Assembly (NCBI GenBank): GCA_034927815.1
Contig: JAYFPK010000014.1
Coordinates: forward strand, 1 to 64,000
Reading direction: 5' to 3'
DNA: 64,000 nucleotides
Origin: Limiplasma sp034927815
Lineage (GTDB): Bacteria; Bacillota; Clostridia; Christensenellales; Aristaeellaceae
Below are positions 34,008 through 42,872 of this stretch, one piece after another; position 1 is the stretch's first letter, and every line of letters begins with the position of its first letter. Under the pieces are notes generated by a model. The model did no database searches, was not told where the DNA came from, and saw only the letters and a program-made list of their open reading frames with translations. A program made the position numbers and the translations under genes.

Positions 34008-35611
34008 TGACGATTTCCCAATGGCTGCTGGCCCTGGTTCCCGTTGTTTGCTCCCTGTTCGCCGTCCGGGGGATTTTGCATTACTTTCAACTGGAAAGCT
34101 ATCAGTTTCCGGGATATTTTCGCACCCTCTCCCGTAACAAGATGCATGGGTGGCTGCCCGGGGTGTTAACCAGCCTGGGCTGCATGGCGCTGTTTTACGC
34201 CTTTGACGTGCTGGGCCTGCGGGAGGGCGGCCAGGGATGGAGGGTGTTCATCCAAATCCTGGTCCTGCCCCTGGCGGCGGGTTTTGGCTGGCTGATCAGC
34301 AGGCTTCTCAACGAATCAAAAGCAAAGAAGCCCTTTGTGTTCACAGGCCGCGTCAAGCGGCTGTATTGCGTGCTGCTCTTGGTGATGCTGGGGCTCTCCC
34401 TGTGGCTGGCCCAAAGCCCCCTGGCGGTGCTGCCATGCCTGTGGCCCCTGGGCCTGCCGCTGGTTGTGGCTTTGGCGGGCCTGCTGGCCTGGCCTATTGA
34501 AAAGCTCATCAGCGAAATGTACTTCCGGGACGCCCGGCGCAAGCTCCTCTCCAACCCCAGGCTGATCCGCATCGGCATCACCGGAAGCTATGGCAAGACC
34601 TCCGTAAAGCATATCCTGGGAACCCTCCTTTCGGAAAAGTATCCCACGTTGATCACCCCGGCCAGCTTCAACACCCCCATGGGGGTGTCCCGGGCCATTC
34701 GGGAAAAGCTCACCCCCTCCTATCAGGTGTTTGTGGGGGAGATGGGCGCCCGCCACGTGGGGGATATCCGGGAGATGTGCCGGCTGGTGAAGCCCACCAT
34801 CGGCATCCTCACCTCCGTGGGGCCCCAGCACCTGGACACCTTCAAGACCGTCCAGCGGGTGGCGAAGACAAAATTCGAGCTCATGGAAGCCCTTCCCCAG
34901 GATGGGCACGGCTATTTTTTCGACGACGGGGCAATCTGCAAAGAGCTGTACGGCAAGATGGAAAAGCCCAAAACCCTGGTGAGCCTGACGCCGGGCCAGG
35001 CGGATTGCTGGTGCGAGAAGATCGAGGTTTCCCCTTCCGGCTGCAGCTTTGACCTGCACCTGAAGGGCAAGGGCTCCATCTCCTGCCGGACTTTTCTCCT
35101 GGGGGAGCATAACATCCAGAACATCCTGCTGGCAGCGGCGGTAGCCAGCGATTTGGGCCTCAGCCTCAAGCAAATCGCCCATGGGATTTCCCAGCTCATG
35201 CCGGTGAAAAACCGCCTGGAGCTTATCGCCCACGCCGGTTCCTTTACCATCATCAACGACGCCTTCAACAGCAACCCCGTAGGGGCGAAGGCCGCGCTCA
35301 AGGTGCTGGCCTCCTTTCCCCAGCGGCGCATCATCATCACGCCGGGAATGGTGGAGCTGGGGGAGAAGGAGGCGGAATACAACCAGGAGTTTGGCCGGGC
35401 CATTGCCCAAAGCGCGGACATCGCCATTGTCATCGGCAAGAAAAGGGCGGTCCCCATTCTCCAGGGGCTTGCGCAAGGCGGCTTCCCCCCGGAAAACATC
35501 CACCAGGTGGGTAGCCTGAACGAATCCACCTCGGTGTTGCACAGCTTGGTTCGCCCCACGGATACGGTGTTGTACGAAAACGATTTGCCGGATAACTATC
35601 AGGAAGCGTAA
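34007..35611 (+). CDS. murF: MurF-type Mur ligase with N-terminal membrane domain
   Basis: A 534-residue protein. Residues 1 to about 180 contain about five hydrophobic helices in place of the usual MurF substrate-binding domain. A Mur ligase ATPase core follows, with P-loop G193-S-Y-G-K-T-S199, EMGARHVGDI, and the C-terminal domain with NDAFNSNPVGAKAAL, the block typical of MurF. MurF adds D-Ala-D-Ala to UDP-MurNAc-tripeptide. ddl, which makes that dipeptide, starts 13 bases downstream, and no other murF is in the dcw cluster, so I infer MurF function at the membrane. A different amide ligase acting on a lipid-linked substrate remains possible. Confidence 0.78.
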   Translation: MTISQWLLALVPVVCSLFAVRGILHYFQLESYQFPGYFRTLSRNKMHGWLPGVLTSLGCMALFYAFDVLGLREGGQGWRVFIQILVLPLAAGFGWLISRLLNESKAKKPFVFTGRVKRLYCVLLLVMLGLSLWLAQSPLAVLPCLWPLGLPLVVALAGLLAWPIEKLISEMYFRDARRKLLSNPRLIRIGITGSYGKTSVKHILGTLLSEKYPTLITPASFNTPMGVSRAIREKLTPSYQVFVGEMGARHVGDIREMCRLVKPTIGILTSVGPQHLDTFKTVQRVAKTKFELMEALPQDGHGYFFDDGAICKELYGKMEKPKTLVSLTPGQADCWCEKIEVSPSGCSFDLHLKGKGSISCRTFLLGEHNIQNILLAAAVASDLGLSLKQIAHGISQLMPVKNRLELIAHAGSFTIINDAFNSNPVGAKAALKVLASFPQRRIIITPGMVELGEKEAEYNQEFGRAIAQSADIAIVIGKKRAVPILQGLAQGGFPPENIHQVGSLNESTSVLHSLVRPTDTVLYENDLPDNYQEA

Positions 35612-35624
35612 GGAGCGGGTATCC

Positions 35625-36830
35625 ATGAGCAAGATGCAGTTAGGCGTAATTTTTGGCAGCAGGACCTGTGAGCATGAGGTTTCCATCATCAGCGCGTTAC
35701 AGCTCATGCGGGCGGCCAACCGGGATACCTATGACGTGATTCCGATTTACATCAGCAAGAAGGGGGAATGGTTTACCGGGGATTCCCTCTTTGAGATTTC
35801 CGCCTTCACCCCCTTTGACGAAAGCCGCAAGGGGATCATGAGGGTGGCCCTGGACCTCACCGCCGGTTCCGGGGCGCTGACCACCCTGGAAGCCGCCAAG
35901 GGGCTTTTCGGCAAGGAGCACCAGCGCCTGGTGACCCGCCTGGACTGCGTCATCCCGGTCATGCACGGCATGCACGGAGAGGACGGCACCCTCCAGGGCC
36001 TTTTGGAAATGTGCAACATCCCTTATGCAAGCCCCGGCGTAGGCGCTTCCGCCCTGGGGATGGATAAGGTCTATATGAAGGACTTTTTCCGGGGCTGTGG
36101 CTTCCCGGTGCTGCCCAGCACCTGGTTTTTGCGCAAGGCCTGGGAGGCGGACCCGGAGGGGACCATGGATCAGATCGAAAAGGCGCTTTCTTACCCCGTG
36201 TTTGTGAAGCCCGCGTCCCTGGGCTCCTCCATCGGCGTGGGGAGGGCGGAGGACCGCAAAAACCTGAAGGAGGCCCTGGAGGTCGCCTTTGAGTTTGACC
36301 GGAAGGTGCTGGTGGAAAAGGGCATTGTAGACCCCCTGGAGCTGAACTGCTCGGTGCTGGGCTACAATGGAGAAACAAAGGCCTCTCCCATCGAAATGCC
36401 CATCACCAACGGCGATTTGTTAAGCTTCCTGGACAAATATGGCTCCAATCCCGCCAAGGGCATGGCCGCGTTAAAGCGGGTGCTGCCCGCTCCCATTGAG
36501 CCCGAGCTGCGGGACGAGATCCAGGCCCTGTCCGCGCGCGTGTTTCACGCCATGGATTGCAAGGGCGTGGTGCGCATCGATTATATGTTCGCCCCCCAGG
36601 AGAACAAGCTCTACATCACCGAAATCAACACCATCCCAGGCTCTCTGGCCTTCTATTTGTGGGATTCCTGCGGCGTGTCCTACTCCCAGCTCATTGACGA
36701 GATGGTTCGCTACGCCCTGGAAGCCAAGGAGGATAAGGACAACTGCAATTACGCCTACACCTCCAAGATCCTGGATGACCTCTCCCTGGGAGGCAAGACC
36801 GGGGCCAAAAGCGGCGTGAAGAACGCCTAA
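35625..36830 (+). CDS. ddl: D-alanine--D-alanine ligase
   Basis: A 401-residue ATP-grasp enzyme forming the D-Ala-D-Ala dipeptide. VIFGSRTCEHEVSIISA is the N-terminal substrate loop, MHGMHGEDGTLQG the second block, PVFVKPASLGSSIGV the ATP-binding strand and EINTIPGSLA the metal site. The omega-loop region FLDKYGSNPAKGM carries Lys-Tyr as in D-Ala-D-Ala ligases rather than the His of VanA-type D-lactate ligases. AAGGAG is 9 bases before the ATG. Confidence 0.94.
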   Translation: MSKMQLGVIFGSRTCEHEVSIISALQLMRAANRDTYDVIPIYISKKGEWFTGDSLFEISAFTPFDESRKGIMRVALDLTAGSGALTTLEAAKGLFGKEHQRLVTRLDCVIPVMHGMHGEDGTLQGLLEMCNIPYASPGVGASALGMDKVYMKDFFRGCGFPVLPSTWFLRKAWEADPEGTMDQIEKALSYPVFVKPASLGSSIGVGRAEDRKNLKEALEVAFEFDRKVLVEKGIVDPLELNCSVLGYNGETKASPIEMPITNGDLLSFLDKYGSNPAKGMAALKRVLPAPIEPELRDEIQALSARVFHAMDCKGVVRIDYMFAPQENKLYITEINTIPGSLAFYLWDSCGVSYSQLIDEMVRYALEAKEDKDNCNYAYTSKILDDLSLGGKTGAKSGVKNA

Positions 36831-36850
36831 GGGAGTACAAAAGGAGCAAT

Positions 36851-38755
36851 ATGGTAGCATTATCCGAAATTCAGGGTCCTTCGGACCTGCGCGCCCTCAG
36901 CCTGGAGGAATGCGTGGTGCTGGCGGACGATATTCGCACCAAGATCATTCATACCGTATCCCATAACGGAGGCCATCTTTCCTCCAACCTGGGCATGGTG
37001 GAAATCACCATGGCGCTGCACCGCGTCTTTCATTCCCCCCAGGATAAGCTGGTGTTTGACGTGGGGCACCAGGCCTATGCCCACAAGCTGCTCACCGGCC
37101 GCTACGAATGCTTTGACAGCATCCGTACCTTTGGCGGGCTGTCGGGCTTTCCCAAATGCGGGGAAAGCGAGCACGACTGCTTTGAGACCGGGCACGCCTC
37201 CACGGCCCTGTCCGCTGCCCTGGGCCTGGCCCGGGCCCGGGACGAGCTCAAGCAGGACCATCATGTGGTGGCTGTGGTGGGGGATGGGGCCTTAACAGGG
37301 GGCATGTGCTACGAGGCCCTCAACGACTGCGGCAATGACAAGGAAAAGACCCGGCTCATCATTTTGCTCAACGACAACGAGATGTCCATCGCCCGGAACG
37401 TGGGCGGGCTCAGCAACCATCTTTCCAAGCTCCGGGCCAGCGCCGGGTGGAACATCACCAAGCGGAAGGTGAAAACCGGCTTGCAAAAGCTGCCGGGCAT
37501 CGGCGCGCCCCTGGAAACCATCCTTCACAGCGTCAAAAAGTCCCTGAAAAGCTTTTTTGTGGACGAGGGCTTCTTCCACGCCTTGGGGCTCCGCTACCTG
37601 GGCCCCATCGACGGCCATGATTTGGGGACCCTGGAAAAGATTCTGGAGCAGGCCAAGCTCTATGAGGAGCCGGTGGTGATCCATTGCGTCACCAAAAAAG
37701 GCTATGGCTATTACAGCGCGGAGCGCAAGCCCGAGAAGTTTCACGGAACGCCCCCCTTTTTCATCGACAATGGGGAGACGCCCAAAAGCGACGCGGTGGC
37801 CAATGGCCGCGTGGCGGTGGATGCGCTGATCGAGCTGGCCCGCAAGGACCCCCGCATCACGGTGGTCACCGCCGCCATGCCCATGGGTACCTGTACCGAG
37901 CATTTTGAGCGGGCCTATCCCAAGCGCTTCTTTGACGTGGGGATCGCCGAGGAACACGCGGTGACCCTATGCGCGGGCATGGCCCGGGGCGGGCTGCTCC
38001 CTTATTTTTTCGTTTATTCCACCTTTTTGCAACGGGGCTATGACCAGGTGCTCCACGATTGTTGCATGCAAAACCTCCCGGTGAAGTTCCTGCTGGACAG
38101 GTCCGGGCTGGGCAACGAGGACGGCGAGTCCCACCAGGGGTTGTTTGATTTCGCGTATTTGCGGCACATTCCCCGGATGACCCTGTTGGCTCCGGCGGAT
38201 CAGGCGGAGCTGGCCCAGATGGTCCGGGCGGTTCATGAGCTGCCTGGGCCTTGCGCCATCCGCTACCCCAAGAACGCCATTGTTTTGGAAGGGGCGGAGA
38301 ACCGGGCCCCCTTCGCCCTGGGGCATTGGCAGACCCTGCGGCCGGGGAAGGACGCGGCCCTTTTGGCCGTTGGCTCCATGGTGCAATCCGCCCTGAAGGT
38401 GGCCGATGCCCTGGCGGAGCAAGGGGTTCAGGTGGAAGTGATCAACGCTTCCACGGTGAAGCCCCTGGACGAGGATTGCCTGATCCGGCTGCACGCCCGG
38501 CAGTTCCCCGTTTTTACCCTGGAGGAGCACGCCATTTTGGGGGGCTTTGGCAGCGCCGTGCTGGAGCGCTACGCCCAGCTTGGGCTTATGCAACGGGTGA
38601 TTCTCCTGGGGGTGGAGGACGCCTTTGTGCCCCACGGGGATCACAAGAGCCTCCTTGGCCTGGTGGAATTGGACGAGGCCTCCTTGGCGCGGAGGCTGCT
38701 GGAAAAGCTCCGCTCCCTGGAGGCGGGCGCTGCCGGCGGAGGCGCCCATGGGTGA
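36851..38755 (+). CDS. dxs: 1-deoxy-D-xylulose-5-phosphate synthase
   Basis: A 634-residue thiamine-diphosphate enzyme condensing pyruvate and glyceraldehyde 3-phosphate, the first step of the MEP isoprenoid pathway. Visible are GHLSSNLGMVEIT, the ThDP motif GDGALTGGMCYEALND, GIAEEHAVTLCAGMA with the catalytic glutamate, and DRSGLGNEDGESHQG. The length is normal. It provides precursors for undecaprenyl phosphate used by MraY, but this link is only contextual. Its end overlaps the tlyA start by 8 bases. Confidence 0.96.
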   Translation: MVALSEIQGPSDLRALSLEECVVLADDIRTKIIHTVSHNGGHLSSNLGMVEITMALHRVFHSPQDKLVFDVGHQAYAHKLLTGRYECFDSIRTFGGLSGFPKCGESEHDCFETGHASTALSAALGLARARDELKQDHHVVAVVGDGALTGGMCYEALNDCGNDKEKTRLIILLNDNEMSIARNVGGLSNHLSKLRASAGWNITKRKVKTGLQKLPGIGAPLETILHSVKKSLKSFFVDEGFFHALGLRYLGPIDGHDLGTLEKILEQAKLYEEPVVIHCVTKKGYGYYSAERKPEKFHGTPPFFIDNGETPKSDAVANGRVAVDALIELARKDPRITVVTAAMPMGTCTEHFERAYPKRFFDVGIAEEHAVTLCAGMARGGLLPYFFVYSTFLQRGYDQVLHDCCMQNLPVKFLLDRSGLGNEDGESHQGLFDFAYLRHIPRMTLLAPADQAELAQMVRAVHELPGPCAIRYPKNAIVLEGAENRAPFALGHWQTLRPGKDAALLAVGSMVQSALKVADALAEQGVQVEVINASTVKPLDEDCLIRLHARQFPVFTLEEHAILGGFGSAVLERYAQLGLMQRVILLGVEDAFVPHGDHKSLLGLVELDEASLARRLLEKLRSLEAGAAGGGAHG

Positions 38756-39590
38756 AAAGCTGCGGGCGGATGTGGCTTTGGTAAGGCAAGGGCTGGCCTC
38801 CAGCCGGGAAAAGGCGCAGTCGCTGATCATGGCGGGGCTGGCCTATCAAAAAGAGGTAAAAATCCTCAAGCCCTCGGAGATTGTCCAAAATCCAGAGGAG
38901 CTTCATGTGAAGCAGCCCTTGCATCCCTATGTGGGCCGCGGCGCTTTGAAGCTGGAGAAAGCCCTGAATGCCTTTGGAGCGGATGTGAACGGCGCTGTGG
39001 CCCTGGACATCGGCGCGGCCACCGGAGGCTTTACCGACGTGCTGCTGCAAAAGGGCGCGGCCCATGTCTACGCCATCGACGTGGGCTACGGCCAGCTGGA
39101 TTGGAAGATCCGCAATGATCCCCGGGTCACCGTGATGGAGCGGACCAACGCCCGCTACCTCACCCGGGAGAGCCTGTCCCATACGCCCACCCTCACGGTG
39201 ATGGATGTTTCCTTTATTTCCGTAAAGCTGCTTTTGCCGGTGGCCGCGGGGCTGATGAACCAAACCGGGACCTTTTATATTCTCATCAAGCCCCAGTTTG
39301 AGGCCGGACGCCAGCACGTGGGCAAGAAGGGCGTGGTGCGGGACCCGGCTGTCCATGAGGCGGTGATTGGGGATATCGCCAAGGCGGCCCAGGGAATCGG
39401 CTATCACATGACCCGGCTGGATTTTTCCCCCATCAAGGGACCGGAGGGGAACATCGAGTACCTGGCCGAGCTGCTGCCCATCCCTGTGCATGAAAGCAAG
39501 GATTCTGGCCTTTTTCCGGTTTCCCAGGAGGATATCGCCCATGTGGTGGCCCGGGCGCACCAAAGCCTTTCCAAATCAGGGATTGAATGA
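38748..39590 (+). CDS. tlyA: TlyA-family rRNA 2'-O-methyltransferase
   Basis: A 280-residue protein: an S4 RNA-binding domain (about 1-60) then a FtsJ-like methyltransferase with DIGAATGG at 87-94. The K-D-K-E catalytic residues can be picked out in GRGALKL, MDVSFIS, LIKPQFE and GPEGNIEY. In mycobacteria TlyA methylates 16S and 23S rRNA. The order dxs-tlyA-nadK-argR-recN is conserved in firmicutes. ATG 38748 lies inside the 3' end of dxs. Confidence 0.92.
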   Translation: MGEKLRADVALVRQGLASSREKAQSLIMAGLAYQKEVKILKPSEIVQNPEELHVKQPLHPYVGRGALKLEKALNAFGADVNGAVALDIGAATGGFTDVLLQKGAAHVYAIDVGYGQLDWKIRNDPRVTVMERTNARYLTRESLSHTPTLTVMDVSFISVKLLLPVAAGLMNQTGTFYILIKPQFEAGRQHVGKKGVVRDPAVHEAVIGDIAKAAQGIGYHMTRLDFSPIKGPEGNIEYLAELLPIPVHESKDSGLFPVSQEDIAHVVARAHQSLSKSGIE

Positions 39591-39611
39591 TTATGCGGCT
39601 TATGCTATAAT
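39583..39611 (+). promoter_or_regulatory. Promoter of nadK overlapping the tlyA stop
   Basis: TTGAAT (39583-39588), 17-base spacer, perfect TATAAT (39606-39611) with extended TGC. It could uncouple nadK-argR-recN from dxs-tlyA. Confidence 0.7.
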
Positions 39612-39637
39612 CCTCGGGGAAAGGTGGCCTCGCAGCG

Positions 39638-40513
39638 TTGAAAGCCGTGCTTCTGGTTATGCACCAAAACAAGCCAAACTGGAAAGAGCTCGTCCGCCAA
39701 GTGACGGGCTCCCTTCGGAAGGTCGGCATTGCCGTGCTGGCGGAGCCTTGGCTCTGGGAGGGCATGGGGGAGGAAGCCCCCTTGCTTTTTCAAAATAGTG
39801 CCGGGCTCATGGAGAAAGGGCGTTTGATGAAGGGGGCCGTGGACGCCGCCATTTCTGTGGGCGGCGACGGCACCTTGCTGCGCGCCAACCAAGCGGCTCT
39901 CCCCATCAATGCTCCCGTGCTGGGCGTCAATGTGGGCAATATCGGCTTTTTGACTGAGCTGGAGCTGGAGCAGCTGGACGCCTCCTGCCAAAGGCTGAGG
40001 GAGGATGATTTTTTTCTGGAGCCCCGGATGATGCTCCAGGCCTCCTTGCCTGACGGCAGCGTTTTGACGGCCCTCAATGACGTGGTGATCAGCCGGGGCG
40101 GCTCCGCCAGGCTCATTGCCGTAAAGGCCTCCATTGACCAGGAGCCGGTGGGCCGCTACATCGCGGATGGCCTCATCGTTTCCACCCCCACGGGCTCCAC
40201 CGGGTATTCCCTGGCTGCTGGCGGGCCCATCGTATGCCCGGACGTGGATTGCATGGTCTTATCTCCCATCTGCGCCCATTCTCTGCAACACAGGCCCGTG
40301 GTATCCTCCCCCAGGCAGACCGTTGTGCTGGAATTGGACTTTGAACCCCAGCGCCAGGCCCAGCTGAGCATCGACGGGCAGGAGCCCGTTTTGCTGCGCG
40401 GCGGCCAGAAGGTGACGATTATCCGCTCGGCCCGGGACGCACAGTTCATCCGGTTAGAGCCCAAAGGCTTTTTTCAACTGATACGATACAAGCTCTCGGA
40501 ATGGAGCTGTTGA
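39638..40513 (+). CDS. nadK: NAD kinase
   Basis: A 291-residue enzyme phosphorylating NAD to NADP. G75-G-D-G-T79 is the catalytic/ATP motif, NVGNIGFLTE and STPTGSTGYSLAAGGPI are the NAD-binding blocks. The start is TTG 39638 after AAAGGTGG. argR follows after 20 bases. Confidence 0.95.
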   Translation: MKAVLLVMHQNKPNWKELVRQVTGSLRKVGIAVLAEPWLWEGMGEEAPLLFQNSAGLMEKGRLMKGAVDAAISVGGDGTLLRANQAALPINAPVLGVNVGNIGFLTELELEQLDASCQRLREDDFFLEPRMMLQASLPDGSVLTALNDVVISRGGSARLIAVKASIDQEPVGRYIADGLIVSTPTGSTGYSLAAGGPIVCPDVDCMVLSPICAHSLQHRPVVSSPRQTVVLELDFEPQRQAQLSIDGQEPVLLRGGQKVTIIRSARDAQFIRLEPKGFFQLIRYKLSEWSC

Positions 40514-40533
40514 GCCATGGGAGGTGCGTACCA

Positions 40534-40983
40534 ATGAAATCGTCGCGGCAATTGGCAATTCTGGAAATCATCCGGGACGCGGACGTGGAAACCCAGGAGG
40601 ACCTGGCGGACCGGCTTCGGGGGCGGGGGTTTACCGTGACCCAGGCCACGGTGTCCCGGGACATCAAGGAGCTCCGGCTGCTCAAGGTGCTTTCTCCAAA
40701 CGGCGCTTACAAGTACGCCACGGCGGACAAGGCGGAAAACGGCCTCAGCGACCGCTTCCTGCGAATGTTCAGCGAGTCCGTAATCGGCATTTCCCATGCT
40801 TACAACCAGATCGTGGTGAAGACCCTCTCGGGGAGCGCCAACATGGCCGCCGAAGCGGTGGACAGCCTTCACTGGCCCGAGATCATGGGGACCCTGGCCG
40901 GAGATAACACCTTTTTGCTGCTCCTGAACGACGTGGAAGAGGTTCCCACGGTGCTGGAACGGCTGAACGCCATGCTGCGGTAA
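40534..40983 (+). CDS. argR: Arginine repressor ArgR
   Basis: A 149-residue regulator. The winged-helix N-terminal half contains QEDLADRLRGRGFTVTQATVSRDIKELRL, and the C-terminal half the arginine-binding hexamerisation domain (GTLAGDNTFLLLL). It represses arginine synthesis and can activate arginine catabolism. GGGAGG precedes ATG 40534. Its place between nadK/tlyA and recN is standard in firmicutes and says nothing about its targets. Confidence 0.94.
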   Translation: MKSSRQLAILEIIRDADVETQEDLADRLRGRGFTVTQATVSRDIKELRLLKVLSPNGAYKYATADKAENGLSDRFLRMFSESVIGISHAYNQIVVKTLSGSANMAAEAVDSLHWPEIMGTLAGDNTFLLLLNDVEEVPTVLERLNAMLR

Positions 40984-41018
40984 GCCCGGCGGGATGATGC
41001 AAAGGATGGGGATGTTGC

Positions 41019-42734
41019 ATGCTGGTATCGATGACGGTGCGCAATATCGCGCTGATTGAACATGTGCATATTGATTTTCATCAAGGCTTGCATGTGCTGA
41101 CCGGTGAAACCGGCGCGGGCAAATCCATCGTGGTGGACAGCATCAACCTGGTGCTGGGGGAAAGGGCGGACCGGAGCCTGATCCGCTCCGGGTGTGAGAA
41201 AGCCTCCGTGGAGGCTTTGGTGGATATCTCCGGCAGCCCTCAGGTGCAGGAGCTTTTGGCAAGCCAGGCCCTGGAGGCGGAAGGGCGCCTGATGTCCATC
41301 CAGCGGGAAATCACCATGGGGGACCGGAATCTGTGCCGGGTATGCGGCGTGATCGTGCCCCTGGCGTTCCTAAGGCAGGTTTCGGCCTTGCTGGTGGATA
41401 TCCACGGCCAGCACGAGCATCAGAGCCTGCTGGATGTGAAAAACCATATCGGCTTTTTGGATTCCTTCGGGGACGAGGCCTTCCAGGCGCAGCAGGCCAA
41501 GGTGGCGGAATTGTACCATATCTGGAAGCAGTCCAGCCAGGCCTTTAGCGCCCTGCGCAAGGAAAGCGCCCAGCGGGACCAGCGGCTGGCCTTTATCTCC
41601 GGCCGGGTGAAGGAGCTGGAAGCCGCCCAGATCGAAGCCGGGGAGGCGGAGAAGCTGGCGGCGGAGAAGGCCCGCTTTGCCGGAGCCGAGAAGATCAACG
41701 GCGCGGTCCAGGACGCGTACCACGCGGTCCTTGCGGGAGACGCCCAGACAGGGGCGGCCCTCCGGCTGAAAACCGCCGCGGACGCCATGGCCGCCATCGC
41801 CGGGTTTGACGAAAAGTACCGCTCTTTGGCCGACAGGCTCTCCACCGCCTATTACGAGGTGGAGGAGATGGGCCTGGAGCTCCGGGACGCCCTGGCGGAA
41901 TTGAACTTTGACCCGGAACGCAACGAGGCGGTGCAGGAGCGCCTGGATCTCATCCGCCGCCTGGAACGCCGCTTTGGCATGCCTGCAGACGAGCTGGTGG
42001 ATCATGCCCAGGAGCTGGCCGATGAGCTGGGCCGGTTGGAAACCATGGAGGACCGCCTCAAGCGCGCGGAGGCGGACTACAAAACCAAGCTGCTGGCCTA
42101 CCGCCAGGAGGCGGGCATGCTGACAGGGCTCCGCCAGGCGCTGGCCCGGCGTTTCGAGACCTTGATGGAGGGGCAGCTCAAGGACCTGGGCATGGGGCAA
42201 ACCCATTTCGCCTGCGTTTTCACGGCGCCGGGCCCGGAGGAAAAGCGGGTGGTGCCCTCGGAAAACGGGGACGATCATGTGGAGTTTTTCATCGCGCCCA
42301 ACCTGGGGGAGCCCTTGAAGCCCTTGGAGAAAATCGCCTCCGGCGGCGAGCTTTCCCGCCTCATGCTGGCGCTGAAGGCGGCGGGGGCGAGCCGCAACCT
42401 GGTGCCTTGCATGATCTTTGACGAGGTGGATACCGGCATCAGCGGCATCGTGGCCTCCGTGGTGGCGGAAAAGATGGCCCAGATCGCCCATTACCGCCAG
42501 GTGATCTGCGTCACCCATCTGGCCCAGATCGCCGCCATGGCGGATTACCAATACAGGGTTGAAAAACACGTGGTGGGGGAGCGCACCGTCACCAACGTGG
42601 CCGAGCTGGACGGGGAGCAGCGGGTGGGCGAAATCGCCCGGCTGGTGGGCTCAGTGGATCAAAATGCCCAAAGCGGCTTCCTACACGCCCGCAGTATGCT
42701 TTCCTCCGCAAGGGAGTACAAGCAAAGGCAATGA
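41019..42734 (+). CDS. recN: DNA repair protein RecN
   Basis: A 571-residue SMC-like ATPase acting in double-strand-break repair. Walker A is G29-E-T-G-A-G-K-S36; coiled-coil arms cover about residues 150-350; the signature FIAPNLGEPLKPLEKIASGGELSRLMLALK and Walker B MIFDEVDTGISG follow. I see no LexA box (CGAAC-N4-GTTCG) upstream. In many spore formers spoIVB and spo0A follow; here the rnf operon does. Confidence 0.95.
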   Translation: MLVSMTVRNIALIEHVHIDFHQGLHVLTGETGAGKSIVVDSINLVLGERADRSLIRSGCEKASVEALVDISGSPQVQELLASQALEAEGRLMSIQREITMGDRNLCRVCGVIVPLAFLRQVSALLVDIHGQHEHQSLLDVKNHIGFLDSFGDEAFQAQQAKVAELYHIWKQSSQAFSALRKESAQRDQRLAFISGRVKELEAAQIEAGEAEKLAAEKARFAGAEKINGAVQDAYHAVLAGDAQTGAALRLKTAADAMAAIAGFDEKYRSLADRLSTAYYEVEEMGLELRDALAELNFDPERNEAVQERLDLIRRLERRFGMPADELVDHAQELADELGRLETMEDRLKRAEADYKTKLLAYRQEAGMLTGLRQALARRFETLMEGQLKDLGMGQTHFACVFTAPGPEEKRVVPSENGDDHVEFFIAPNLGEPLKPLEKIASGGELSRLMLALKAAGASRNLVPCMIFDEVDTGISGIVASVVAEKMAQIAHYRQVICVTHLAQIAAMADYQYRVEKHVVGERTVTNVAELDGEQRVGEIARLVGSVDQNAQSGFLHARSMLSSAREYKQRQ

Positions 42735-42785
42735 GGATATTTCCAGCGTTCTTATCCATTTTTCCGCGCAAAATGACGCGATTTA

Positions 42786-42794
42786 TGGTATACT
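42786..42794 (+). promoter_or_regulatory. Extended -10 promoter of the rnf operon
   Basis: TGG-TATACT (42786-42794) in an AT-rich stretch after recN; the -35 is poor. The 78-base leader contains a 6-bp hairpin (TGGATT/AATCCA) near 42814-42831. Confidence 0.5.
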
Positions 42795-42872
42795 AAGAAC
42801 ACCCCATCCATATTGGATTCTGAAAAATCCATCATCGGATCCGTAAATCCACCAAAGGAAGGAACGAGTACC

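Noticed and set aside
40984..41018. LexA box upstream of recN
   Set aside because: No CGAAC-N4-GTTCG-like sequence is visible in the short spacer or the end of argR.
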